Shown here one piece after another: positions 6,126 through 14,078 of a DNA stretch of 17,151 nt; the stretch's first letter is position 1, and each line of letters starts with the position of its first letter. Source of the stretch: RGIG5579 sp045590715. GTDB taxonomy: Bacteria; Bacillota; Clostridia; Oscillospirales; SIG627. The stretch is taken from the NCBI GenBank assembly GCA_045590715.1, contig JAZNRO010000090.1, positions 1 through 17,151 of the forward strand, read 5' to 3'. The notes under the pieces are model-generated. The model made no database searches and was not told where the DNA came from. It saw only the letters and a list, made by a program, of their open reading frames with translations. The translations under genes and the position numbers were made by a program.

Positions 6126-6160
6126 TAAAAATCGCCCTGCCGAGTGTTCGGCAGGGCGAT
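6126..6160 (-). terminator. Strong terminator downstream of lctP
   Basis: A perfect 13-bp stem, ATCGCCCTGCCGA (6131-6143) with TCGGCAGGGCGAT (6148-6160), has a 4-nt loop. On the minus strand it is followed by TTTTATTG. It ends transcription from lctP before the next operon's promoter and is part of 3'-UTR repeat copy B. Confidence 0.85.
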
Positions 6161-6237
6161 AAATTTTGTTTTATAAACCTAATTACTTAGATTCTTTGAT
6201 AGCAGCCTGTGCTGCTATTAGCAAAAGTGGGAAATTA
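6131..6237 (-). repeat. 3'-UTR repeat, copy B (downstream of lctP)
   Basis: Same architecture as copy A: hairpin ATAGCAGC-CTGT-GCTGCTAT (6199-6218), the 33-base block (6170-6202 on the plus strand) and a terminator stem sharing CTGCCGA. The hairpin arms differ completely from copy A, yet both remain paired, which points to selection on RNA structure. Confidence 0.7.
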
Positions 6238-6300
6238 GAAAGTTATAAACCATCGTTATTTTCTTTCTTACAGTTAATAGGTTTGACATTAACGATGTGC

Positions 6301-6410
6301 TTATGTATCGCCTCGGATTAAGCCCATCATCAAATTGCCAATGGATAGCGAAAGATCCTCATACTTTCATAGCAGTTTTTGTGCAAGCGCATCTTGTCCG
6401 TGTGCTATGA
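6301..6410 (-). pseudogene. Possible degraded coding remnant downstream of lctP
   Basis: No intact gene lies between 6238 and 6467. On the minus strand one frame reads QDALAQKLL, a stop, then KYEDLSLSIGNLMMGLIRG before further stops. Another frame just upstream reads SGKAAATIILNTGHS. The amphipathic, protein-like character suggests a decayed gene with a frameshift and in-frame stops. I cannot identify the parent family, and chance is not excluded. Confidence 0.25.
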
Positions 6411-6467
6411 CCTGTATTCAAGATAATCGTTGCCGCAGCCTTACCACTTTTTGATTTTAAGTTAGTT

Positions 6468-8120
6468 TTACAATCCTAAGAAATAAAATGCAACAAACAG
6501 CACCAAAATAACTATAATTGTATAAATAGCAGCAGGGATAGCATTAATACGGATAATTTTACCCTCATGTCCTGCAGTACCTGCGGTAGCGCAGGCGGCC
6601 ACCACGTTATTGACACAAATCATATTACCGATAGAGCCACCTATAGTGTTAGCGGCCACGATAATTGCGGTGTTAAGACCTAAGTTGTTAGCAGCCTGCT
6701 CTTGTAGGTTAGCAAACAGCGTAACCGCTACCGTATTGGAGCCCGAAATAAACGCACCCAGCACACCTATTATTGGAGAAATTATAATGTAAAGACTCTT
6801 ACCGACCTTGGAAAGCGCCTCAGCCATATAGAAAATCATACTTTTCATTTCTCCCGTTGCTGCAACGTGGTTAGAACCTGAGTAACGCAAAATTTGTACC
6901 ATAGCAAGACCGAACATCAAAGCAACTGCGGCACCGCTCACTTGCTTTAAGGATGCACTCCAAGCCGAAGCCACATCCTGCCGTCTCATTTTGTGTAGCA
7001 AAATAGTAATGAGCGCCACGAAAATAAACACCGCACCTGGAACATATGCCCACTTTAATGTAAAGGCTGTGTTTTCCACGCCGAACAGGTTGCCGCTTTT
7101 AATCACAAAGATGCTTGAATCATCATTAAGCAGTCCTTTAATGCCAAGTGCGGGTATACGAGTGGCTACGAGCAATAAAGAGATGATAACATATGGGAAC
7201 CACGCTTTTAAAAGCGACATATTAGAATCCTTGGGAGGTGCGAGCGGATGTGTGGCCTTCCAGTTTTCATCCCACTCCGACTCATTTCCAAAGTGCCATA
7301 CGGTCTTGGGCGTGAGGAATTTATATTTAGCGGCAATAACGGTGATTACAAGTGCTATCAAAGCACCGAACAGGGACGGAAATTCGTGCCCAACAAATAT
7401 ATTCACCAGCACATAAGGCACAGCAAAGCAAACTCCTGCAAACAAGCAAAATGGAAGTGCTTGAAGTGCGGGTTTAATAGATTTTTCCTTGCTGAAAAAT
7501 TTGCACATAATCGCATTGGCTATAAAGGGCAAGAAAATCATTACCACGGCATGTGGCAAAGCGGTCCATAGGGACATTTGTTGGATATATACCGCATCCA
7601 ACACTTCTGTGCCCCCAAGACAGGCAATCGCCTGCTGTACGGGGGTTCCTATGGCACCGAAGGCAACGCAGGCACTATCACAAACAAGGGCTACCACCAC
7701 CGCTGCTACAGGGGGAAAGCCAAGACTTATCATAAGCGGAGCCGCTAGTGCTGCAGGAGTACCAAAGCCCGCTGCCGCTTCAATAAAAGATACAAACAAA
7801 AAGCCGATAATTACCGCTTGTACACGGGCATCGGGACTGATAGAGCGAAAACCATTGTTTATAGCTACCATTCCGCCCGACATTTTTAGTGTGTTCATAA
7901 CCAAAATTGCACCAAAAATAATAATCATCACTTCAATAGAGTTGAAAAAACCCGAAAACGAATAGGCAATAATGGATAAAACATCTACATTCCATATCAT
8001 CAAACCGAGTACCACAGTAATAAGCCATGAGATAGGCATAACAATTTTTGCAGGCCAGTTAAATGCCGTCATTACCACTACGCAAAACACGATGGGAATA
8101 AAAGCTAATAACGCATACAC
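6468..8120 (-). CDS. lctP: L-lactate permease (LctP/LldP family)
   Basis: This 550-residue polytopic transporter of the lactate permease family (TC 2.A.14) imports lactate, and in some members glycolate, with protons. About thirteen hydrophobic segments are visible. The diagnostic block FIEAAAGFGTPAALAAPLMI, followed by CDSACVAFGAIGTPVQQ, matches the family signature. The C-terminal half has SGSNTVAVTLFANLQ and NTIGGSIGNMICVNN. The GTG at 8120 is the likely start: GGAGG (8133-8129) sits eight bases upstream. The longer ATG at 8147 would begin at or before the predicted transcription start and has no ribosome binding site. No lactate-utilisation genes (lutABC, lactate dehydrogenase, Etf) are adjacent; ppdK lies upstream. 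Composition looks more A/T-rich than ppdK or obg, suggesting a different history. Confidence 0.93.
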   Translation of the reverse strand: MYALLAFIPIVFCVVVMTAFNWPAKIVMPISWLITVVLGLMIWNVDVLSIIAYSFSGFFNSIEVMIIIFGAILVMNTLKMSGGMVAINNGFRSISPDARVQAVIIGFLFVSFIEAAAGFGTPAALAAPLMISLGFPPVAAVVVALVCDSACVAFGAIGTPVQQAIACLGGTEVLDAVYIQQMSLWTALPHAVVMIFLPFIANAIMCKFFSKEKSIKPALQALPFCLFAGVCFAVPYVLVNIFVGHEFPSLFGALIALVITVIAAKYKFLTPKTVWHFGNESEWDENWKATHPLAPPKDSNMSLLKAWFPYVIISLLLVATRIPALGIKGLLNDDSSIFVIKSGNLFGVENTAFTLKWAYVPGAVFIFVALITILLHKMRRQDVASAWSASLKQVSGAAVALMFGLAMVQILRYSGSNHVAATGEMKSMIFYMAEALSKVGKSLYIIISPIIGVLGAFISGSNTVAVTLFANLQEQAANNLGLNTAIIVAANTIGGSIGNMICVNNVVAACATAGTAGHEGKIIRINAIPAAIYTIIVILVLFVAFYFLGL

Positions 8121-8148
8121 AAGAGTATCCTCCAATATAATGTGCAAT

Positions 8149-8154
8149 ATTATA
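8149..8154 (-). promoter_or_regulatory. -10 box of the lctP promoter
   Basis: A consensus TATAAT lies on the minus strand at 8154-8149 without a recognisable -35 box at 16-18 bases, as expected of an activator-dependent or tightly regulated promoter. Transcription would start near 8142 and give a leader of about 20 nt to the GTG at 8120. Confidence 0.45.
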
Positions 8155-8186
8155 ACTCACTAACAATTGCAATGGCTAAATCCTCA

Positions 8187-8249
8187 CCGAGTTTTAATAT
8201 TACCCCAAAAGTGTCAAACTTTTGGGGTAATATTAACAATTGTGCTCGG
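8187..8249. repeat. Perfect 19-bp stem-loop between ppdK and lctP
   Basis: Bases 8194-8212 and 8218-8236 are exact reverse complements around a 5-base loop (GTCAA); the arms contain TTACCCC and GGGGTAA. CCGAG (8187-8191) and CTCGG (8245-8249) could extend it after internal loops. Neither strand has a U-tract after the stem. TAACAATTG occurs directly repeated at 8161-8169 and 8234-8242. Possible roles are an operator or upstream site for lctP, an mRNA-stabilising end for ppdK, or an insertion footprint. Confidence 0.75.
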
Positions 8250-8277
8250 AGATTCGTTAAGAAATACTAACTGCTGA

Positions 8278-10905
8278 TTAGCGCTGTTCGCGAATAGCAG
8301 CCTGGGCGGCGGCGAGGCGAGCGATCGGTACTCTGTAGGGAGAGCAGGAAACGTAGTCCAGGCCGATCTTGTGGCAGAATTCAACGGATACGGGGTCGCC
8401 GCCGTGTTCACCGCAGATACCGCAGTGGAGACTGGTGCGAGCCTTCTTACCCTTTTCAACTGCCATTTCCATCAGCATACCTACACCGTTCTGGTCAAGC
8501 TTTGCAAAGGGATCGTTTTCATAGATCTTGGTAGCGTAGTAAGCATCCAGGAACTTGCCGGCGTCGTCCCGGGAGAAACCGAAGGTCATCTGGGTCAGGT
8601 CATTGGTACCGAAGCAGAAGAATTCAGCTTCTTTTGCGATTTCATCAGCGGTCAGACAAGCTCTGGGAATTTCCATCATGGTACCAACTTCGTACTTCAG
8701 ATCGGAGCCAGCGGCAACGATTTCAGCATCAGCGGTAGCAACCACGATATCTTTTACGAACTTCAATTCCTTCATTTCGCCGGTCAGGGGGATCATAATT
8801 TCGGGAACGATATTCCAGTCATTATGTCTTGCCTTAACAGCCAAAGCAGCCTTGATAACGGCCTTGGTCTGCATTACGGCGATTTCGGGATAGGTTACGG
8901 TCAGACGACAGCCACGGTGACCCATCATGGGGTTGAACTCGTGGAGAGAAGCGATGATGTCCTTAATGGTTTCAACGCTCTTGCCCTGAGCCTTTGCCAG
9001 AGCCGCGATATCAGCTTCTTCAGTGGGAACGAACTCGTGGAGAGGGGGATCCAGGAAGCGGATGCAAACGGGGTTGCCTTCCAGTGCTTCGTAGAGCTTT
9101 TCAAAGTCGCCCTGCTGGTAAGGAAGGATCTTATTAAGAGCTACTTCTCTCTCTTCTTTGGTATCAGCGCAGATCATTTCGCGGAATGCGGCAATTCTAT
9201 CTGCTTCGAAGAACATATGCTCGGTACGGCAGAGACCGATACCTTCTGCACCCAATTCGCGGGCTTTCTTTGCATCGGCGGGAGTATCGGCATTGGTACG
9301 AACCTTAAGGGTTCTGAATTCATCAGCCCATTCCATAATGGTCTTGAATTCGCCAACGATTTCAGCGTCTACGGTAGGAATGATGCCGTCGTAGATGTTA
9401 CCGGTGGAACCGTCGATAGAGATAAAGTCACCTTCATTGTAGGTCTTGCCTGCAAGAGTAAACTTCTTATTTTCTTCATCCATGTGGATTTCGCCGCAAC
9501 CGGATACACAGCAAGTACCCATACCACGGGCAACTACGGCTGCGTGAGAGGTCATACCACCACGAACGGTGAGAATACCCTGGGAAGCCTTCATACCGGT
9601 GATATCTTCGGGAGAGGTTTCCAAACGAACCAGAATAACCTTTTCGCCTCTTGCGTTCCAAGCTTCTGCGTCTTCAGCAGTAAATACAACCTTACCGCAA
9701 GCAGCTCCGGGAGAAGCGCCCAGACCCTTGCCGGCGGGAGTAGCGGCCTTGAGAGCCTTAACATCAAACTGGGGATGGAGAAGCGTATCCAGGTTTCTGG
9801 GGTCGATCATAGCAACAGCCTGCTTCTTATCGATCATGCCTTCTTCAACCAGGTCACAAGCGATCTTCAGAGCAGCTTTTGCGGTTCTCTTACCGTTTCT
9901 GGTCTGGAGCATATAGAGTTTGCCTGCCTGAATGGTAAATTCCATATCCTGCATATCTCTGTAATGGTCTTCCAGAATACCGCAAACTTCGGTAAAGTGC
10001 TTGAATGCTTCGGGGAACTTTTCTGCCATCTGTGCGATGGGCATAGGAGTACGAACGCCTGCAACAACGTCTTCGCCCTGTGCATTTACAAGGAATTCAC
10101 CCATCAGACCCTTTTCGCCGGTAGCGGGGTCACGGGTAAAGGCAACACCGGTACCGCAATCGTCACCCATGTTACCAAATGCCATCATCTGTACGTTTAC
10201 AGCGGTACCCCAGGAATAAGGGATATCGTTGTCACGACGGTAAACGTTGGCACGGGGGTTATCCCAGGAGCGGAATACTGCTTCAACAGCGCCCATAAGC
10301 TGTTCTTTGGGATCGGAGGGGAAATCGCTGCCGATCTTTGCTTTGTATTCTGCTTTGAACTGGTTAGCCAGTTCCTTCAGATCGTCAGCAGAAAGTTCAA
10401 CGTCCTGCTGAACGCCTTTTTCTTCTTTCATCTTGTCGATGAGTTCTTCAAAGTACTTTTTACCAACTTCCATTACAACGTCGGAGTACATCTGAATAAA
10501 TCTTCTATAGCAGTCCCAAGCCCATCTGGGGTTGCCGGACTTAGCAGAAAGAACTTCTACTACTTCTTCATTTAAACCGAGGTTCAGAATGGTGTCCATC
10601 ATACCGGGCATGGAAGCTCTGGCACCGGAACGAACGGATACCAGGAGAGGATTCTCCTTATCGCCGAACTTCATACCGGTAATTTCTTCCATCTTATCGA
10701 TGTATTCCATGATCTGAGCCTGGATATCATCATTGATCTTCTTACCGTCTTCGTAATACTGGGTACAAGCTTCGGTGCTTACCGTAAAGCCCTGGGGTAC
10801 GGGAAGACCGATCTTGGTCATCTCCGCGAGGTTGGCGCCTTTACCACCCAAAAGGTTGCGCATAGAAGCGTCGCCCTCTTTGAAAAGATAACAATACTTT
10901 TTCAT
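8278..10905 (-). CDS. ppdK: Pyruvate, phosphate dikinase
   Basis: PPDK interconverts ATP + phosphate + pyruvate and AMP + PPi + PEP in the cytoplasm. In anaerobes it serves PPi-linked glycolysis or gluconeogenesis. The 875-residue length is standard. An N-terminal ATP-grasp domain starts with LLGGKGANLAEM. The central phosphohistidine domain has the swivelling His at residue 454 (TSHAAVVARG). The C-terminal PEP/pyruvate TIM barrel has the catalytic Cys at 831 (CGICGEHGGDP). The ATG at 10905 has GGAGG five bases upstream; the frame stays open to 11028, but that extension crosses the promoter. The gene is monocistronic by its own promoter. No regulatory-protein gene is adjacent. A 734-codon antisense frame over this gene is a composition artefact. 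Confidence 0.98.
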   Translation of the reverse strand: MKKYCYLFKEGDASMRNLLGGKGANLAEMTKIGLPVPQGFTVSTEACTQYYEDGKKINDDIQAQIMEYIDKMEEITGMKFGDKENPLLVSVRSGARASMPGMMDTILNLGLNEEVVEVLSAKSGNPRWAWDCYRRFIQMYSDVVMEVGKKYFEELIDKMKEEKGVQQDVELSADDLKELANQFKAEYKAKIGSDFPSDPKEQLMGAVEAVFRSWDNPRANVYRRDNDIPYSWGTAVNVQMMAFGNMGDDCGTGVAFTRDPATGEKGLMGEFLVNAQGEDVVAGVRTPMPIAQMAEKFPEAFKHFTEVCGILEDHYRDMQDMEFTIQAGKLYMLQTRNGKRTAKAALKIACDLVEEGMIDKKQAVAMIDPRNLDTLLHPQFDVKALKAATPAGKGLGASPGAACGKVVFTAEDAEAWNARGEKVILVRLETSPEDITGMKASQGILTVRGGMTSHAAVVARGMGTCCVSGCGEIHMDEENKKFTLAGKTYNEGDFISIDGSTGNIYDGIIPTVDAEIVGEFKTIMEWADEFRTLKVRTNADTPADAKKARELGAEGIGLCRTEHMFFEADRIAAFREMICADTKEEREVALNKILPYQQGDFEKLYEALEGNPVCIRFLDPPLHEFVPTEEADIAALAKAQGKSVETIKDIIASLHEFNPMMGHRGCRLTVTYPEIAVMQTKAVIKAALAVKARHNDWNIVPEIMIPLTGEMKELKFVKDIVVATADAEIVAAGSDLKYEVGTMMEIPRACLTADEIAKEAEFFCFGTNDLTQMTFGFSRDDAGKFLDAYYATKIYENDPFAKLDQNGVGMLMEMAVEKGKKARTSLHCGICGEHGGDPVSVEFCHKIGLDYVSCSPYRVPIARLAAAQAAIREQR

Positions 10906-10958
10906 GTTTTCCTCCAAATCATTTGATTTTACTTTTATTATTCTTTTTCGCTCAGGCA

Positions 10959-10987
10959 ATTCTATCACATAATGGAAAAATATGCAA
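10959..10987 (-). promoter_or_regulatory. Sigma-A promoter of ppdK
   Basis: Minus-strand TTGCAT (10987-10982), 17 bases and TAGAAT (10964-10959) with an extended TGa element. The leader to the ATG at 10905 is about 47 nt. Confidence 0.7.
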
Positions 10988-11011
10988 TACAAAAAATGCA
11001 AAAAAATTATT

Positions 11012-11389
11012 TTATTTGCATTTTTCACCCACTTTGTTCACAAATAACTGCTGAAACAGGATTTCGTTCCGTTCTCTATCCCCTTTTAACTCATTGAAAC
11101 CGAAAACAGCCTCCAGGCCGGTGGCAAGACGATAGGAATAGACATCGATATTGCGAGGAGCAGAATTGCTTTTCGCATTCTTTCCACGGGTAAAAATATC
11201 CTTTTCTTCCGGCGTAAAGATCTCAAGTTTCCCCTTTACCGCTTCGCACTGGGCTTTGGCGGTAACGAAGGAAAGGGCAAGGGTATTGCAAGCGGCGGCG
11301 GTACTCTCTTTGGTAATAACGTGTTTTCTTACCAAGACCTCCATCACCGCGTCACCCAAATAGGCTAGCAAAAGAGGGGAATCCGTCAT
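11012..11389 (-). CDS. mrnC: Mini-ribonuclease III
   Basis: Mini-RNase III is a dimeric RNase III catalytic domain without a double-stranded RNA-binding domain. In Bacillus it trims 23S rRNA precursor ends. The 125-residue length fits. Motifs are LAYLGDAVMEVLVR (residues 8-21, with the catalytic Asp), FVTAKAQCEAV, the signature IFTRGKNAKSNSAPRN and the late YSYRLATGLEAVFGF with its acidic residue. The ATG at 11389 follows AAAGGAT by a normal spacing. In many Firmicutes mrnC follows cysS; here it follows the leucine-rich-repeat gene, separated by a terminator, and no promoter of its own is obvious, so it may depend on read-through. The stop is 25 bases upstream of the ppdK -35 box. Confidence 0.93.
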   Translation of the reverse strand: MTDSPLLLAYLGDAVMEVLVRKHVITKESTAAACNTLALSFVTAKAQCEAVKGKLEIFTPEEKDIFTRGKNAKSNSAPRNIDVYSYRLATGLEAVFGFNELKGDRERNEILFQQLFVNKVGEKCK

Positions 11390-11402
11390 AATCTATCCTT
11401 TC

Positions 11403-11430
11403 AAAAAAGCAGGGGAAATCCCCTGCTTTT
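11403..11430 (-). terminator. Terminator between the LRR gene and mrnC
   Basis: An 11-bp stem, AAAAGCAGGGG (11405-11415) with CCCCTGCTTTT (11420-11430), has a 4-nt loop. On the minus strand it continues into a T6 run and ends about 13 bases before the mrnC start. It probably attenuates rather than isolates mrnC. Confidence 0.8.
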
Positions 11431-11442
11431 CGTTTTATTTTT

Positions 11443-12666
11443 TTACTTTGTTTCGGTCTTTTCTACCTTCTGATCATCTGCGGTTACGGTGCACTTATTA
11501 TCTTCCAGTGTTTTCAGAACCGTAAGATCTGCGATCTTGTTTTCGCTTAAGTTCAAGGTGGTCAGTTTCTTCATATCCTTCAGTGCGGAAACGTCGGTAA
11601 TTTCATTGCGGTCCAGATTCAGAATGCCAAGGTCGGCAACAGCGGAAATGGGAGTTACGTCTACGATCTTATTATCATCCAGATACAGGCTCTTCAGTGC
11701 CTTCAGACCGGAAAGAGTAGGAAGCGCGGTAATCTCGTTCTTTGCGGCAGAGAGAGTGGAAAGTGCTTCCAGATTTTCAATACCGTCAAGACCGGTAAGT
11801 TTGTTTTCATCTACGAAAATAGTTTCCAGGGTCTTGGTATCCTTCAGAGCAGAAAGAGAGGTGATCTCATTCTGATTCAGATAGAGGCCCTTCAAAGCAG
11901 GAAGACCGGCAAGAGCGGAAACGTCGCTGATTTTATTATCTACCATGCTCAAAGATTCCAGTTTTACAAGCTTATCAAGAGCAGTAACAGACTCAATTTC
12001 ATTTTCATCGGCAATCAGTTCCTTCATAGCGGTAAGGCCGGAAAGAACGGAAAGGTCCTTGATGCCGGTGCGGGAAATGTTAAGGCCTTCCAGATTGGTA
12101 AGAGAAGAAAGGAAAGAGCCGTCTTCTGCTTTTACGTCAGCCATGCTCAAAGACTTGAGAGTCTTCAGAGAAGCAAGCTTATCAAGAGAAGTGATCTCTG
12201 CACCGTCCAGTACCAGATATTCCAGTTTTTCAAAGGAAGCAAGGTCTTCAGCGGTGGTGATTACATCCGTATCACCCTGGATGCTCAAAAACTTCACGCC
12301 CTTCAAAAGGCCCATACAGGATTTAAAATCGAAGGCATTGCCAAAGCCAACCTGAACCGGTTCTTGTTCGGTTTCGGCATCGTTATCGGTCTGTGCCTTG
12401 AATACTTTTGCATCGCCAAGAGAAAGCGTATCCATACCGGAGAAGGCAACGAATTCGATAGAATTGAGATCTTCCTGGGTAATCTTTCTGGGAGCCTTAT
12501 CGAAATAATCGCTCATTGCCTGGAGGAACACGCGGTCCTCGATCAGAGTGGATCCCTGATTCCAAGCGCCGATCAGGGTAGCTGCAAGAAATACCACCAG
12601 AGCCACGCACAAAACGGCGAAAGAAGCGATGGTTTTCAAATCTTTTTTGGTTCTGTTTTTTGCCAT
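11443..12666 (-). CDS. Membrane-anchored SDS22-type leucine-rich-repeat protein
   Basis: This 407-residue surface or extracytoplasmic protein starts with a basic N-terminus (MAKNRTKKDLK) and one hydrophobic helix at about 13-34, best read as an uncleaved anchor. A non-repeat region follows, with an acidic linker near 90-100. From about 147 to 388 there are eleven tandem 22-residue leucine-rich repeats of the internalin/SDS22 type (pattern L-x-L-x-x-N-x-I-x-D-x-x-x-L, e.g. LYLNQNEITSLSAL). A charged tail ends KVEKTETK; there is no LPXTG or other sorting motif. The ATG at 12666 has AAAGGA about eight bases upstream. Such repeats usually bind proteins; the partner here is unknown. It follows mtaB by 62 bases and has a possible promoter of its own. 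Confidence 0.85.
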   Translation of the reverse strand: MAKNRTKKDLKTIASFAVLCVALVVFLAATLIGAWNQGSTLIEDRVFLQAMSDYFDKAPRKITQEDLNSIEFVAFSGMDTLSLGDAKVFKAQTDNDAETEQEPVQVGFGNAFDFKSCMGLLKGVKFLSIQGDTDVITTAEDLASFEKLEYLVLDGAEITSLDKLASLKTLKSLSMADVKAEDGSFLSSLTNLEGLNISRTGIKDLSVLSGLTAMKELIADENEIESVTALDKLVKLESLSMVDNKISDVSALAGLPALKGLYLNQNEITSLSALKDTKTLETIFVDENKLTGLDGIENLEALSTLSAAKNEITALPTLSGLKALKSLYLDDNKIVDVTPISAVADLGILNLDRNEITDVSALKDMKKLTTLNLSENKIADLTVLKTLEDNKCTVTADDQKVEKTETK

Positions 12667-12703
12667 ATCCGTTTCCTTTCTGAGGGAAAAATAATACTCT
12701 TAT

Positions 12704-12732
12704 AATGTACAACTTTTTTCAAAAAAAGTCAA
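12704..12732 (-). promoter_or_regulatory. Candidate promoter of the LRR gene
   Basis: Minus-strand TTGACT (12732-12727), 17 bases and TACATT (12709-12704). The -35 box overlaps the mtaB stop codon. No terminator separates the two genes, so co-transcription with mtaB is also possible. Confidence 0.5.
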
Positions 12733-14078
12733 CCGTTTTCAGCCATTTCACCGGAAACGATCAGAGTTTCCACGGAAAATTCCGTTTTATCCGTAAGCCT
12801 TACCGGGTAAATATCCCCCACCTTCACGTTTCCCGTAACGGGGGTTTTGGTGTAAATAAAGTTTTCCGTATAGCCAAGCATAAAGCCGTCCCGGATCCGC
12901 TCACAAAGAACCTGATACACCTTGCCTGTTCTCTTTTCTGCAAAGCGAAGGCTTTCTTCCTTGGCAATTTTGAGAAGTTTTGCACAACGCTCTTTTTTCT
13001 CTTCCTCCGAAACTTTCGGCTCCATTTTCTCCGCCCTTGTTCCTTTTCTCACGGAATAAGGGAAAATATGGGTATGCAAAAAGCCTGCTGATTTTACAAG
13101 GCTTACCGTATCTTCAAAATCCGCCTTCGTTTCCCCGGGGAATCCGCAGATCAGATCCGCAGAAAGTCCCGCATCGGGAAAATAGCGGTAGATACTTGAA
13201 ACAGCCTTTTCCTCTTCCCTTCTGGTATATCTTCTGCCCATAGCCGAAAGAGTATTGTCACTGCCGCTTTGCAAAGAAAGATGAAAATGAGGCAGTACGC
13301 AGGGGATTTCGGAAAGACTTTTGCAAAATTCTTCCGTAAAGATGCTGGGTTTTAAAGAGCCGAAGCGGATCCGCTCTACGCCCTTTACCAGAGAAACTTC
13401 TTTTACCAGATCAAGAAGGGTCTTATCCCCTTCCAGGTCTTCTCCCCAGGAGCCGGTTTCGATTCCCGTTAAAACAATTTCCCGATAGCCGTTTGCGGAA
13501 AGAGTTTCCACTTCCCTTTTTACATCCTGCAAATTACGGGAACGGACTCTGCCACGAACCAAAGGTACGTAACAGTAAGAGCAGAAACTGTTGCATCCGT
13601 CTTCGATCTTGACGAAAGCACGGGCGTTATGACTGCGGCAAAGGCTCATTTCCTCATAAGAACGGACACGGCTGATATCCTCCCGCAGATCGACTCTTTC
13701 TCTATTTTCGGGGGATTTCCCGCTTTCTACTATGATAAAAGAAGCAAGCCTATTTTTCCCCGTATTACCGGTAATGATATCTGCACTGGCTAGGAGTTCA
13801 TCCTCCTGTGTCCCTTGGGAAAAGCAACCGCAAACGCAAAGAAGGGCAGAGGGGTTCTTCTCCTTCATCCGAAGAGCTCTGCGGATCATTTGTCTGCCTT
13901 TGCGCACACTTTCTGCGGTAACGGCGCAGGTATTCACCACGTATACGTCTGCTTCTTTATCAAAAGGAACTTCCCGAAAACCATTTTTCTCCAGTTCCTC
14001 CCGGATGCACTGGGTCTCATATTGATTGACGCGGCATCCCAAAGTAAGGAATGCCGCGGTCTTTTCATTAATACACAT
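12729..14078 (-). CDS. mtaB: tRNA t6A37 C2-methylthiotransferase (MtaB)
   Basis: MtaB is a radical-SAM enzyme that adds a methylthio group to t6A37, giving ms2t6A in tRNAs reading ANN codons. The protein has 449 residues. The N-terminal UPF0004 domain supplies auxiliary cluster cysteines C15 (TLGCRVNQYE), C51 (VNTCAVT) and C85 (CGC). The radical-SAM motif C162-x3-C166-x2-C169 (CNSFCSYC) follows. The C-terminal region beyond about residue 375 (GKVYQVLCERIRDG onward) is the TRAM domain. TLGC-x-VNQYE is typical of MtaB rather than MiaB or RimO. The ATG at 14078 is chosen over a TTG two codons earlier. It overlaps the end of obg by 11 bases, implying coupling to the rplU-obg operon. Confidence 0.93.
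   Translation of the reverse strand: MCINEKTAAFLTLGCRVNQYETQCIREELEKNGFREVPFDKEADVYVVNTCAVTAESVRKGRQMIRRALRMKEKNPSALLCVCGCFSQGTQEDELLASADIITGNTGKNRLASFIIVESGKSPENRERVDLREDISRVRSYEEMSLCRSHNARAFVKIEDGCNSFCSYCYVPLVRGRVRSRNLQDVKREVETLSANGYREIVLTGIETGSWGEDLEGDKTLLDLVKEVSLVKGVERIRFGSLKPSIFTEEFCKSLSEIPCVLPHFHLSLQSGSDNTLSAMGRRYTRREEEKAVSSIYRYFPDAGLSADLICGFPGETKADFEDTVSLVKSAGFLHTHIFPYSVRKGTRAEKMEPKVSEEEKKERCAKLLKIAKEESLRFAEKRTGKVYQVLCERIRDGFMLGYTENFIYTKTPVTGNVKVGDIYPVRLTDKTEFSVETLIVSGEMAENG

Noticed and set aside
8121..8147. ATG at 8147 as the lctP start
   Set aside because: It sits at or before the predicted transcription start and lacks a Shine-Dalgarno, while GGAGG correctly precedes GTG 8120.
8194..8236. 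Rho-independent terminator for ppdK
   Set aside because: The stem is perfect but A/T-rich at its base and followed on the minus strand by AAAACTCGG, with no U-tract.
8371..10575. A 734-codon plus-strand open frame antisense to ppdK
   Set aside because: It lies entirely within ppdK, has no ribosome binding site, and its residue make-up is what codon bias of the sense strand produces. The sense protein has all PPDK catalytic residues.
10906..11028. N-terminal extension of PpdK to 11028
   Set aside because: The extra residues translate the promoter and leader; GGAGG and the family N-terminus place the start at 10905.
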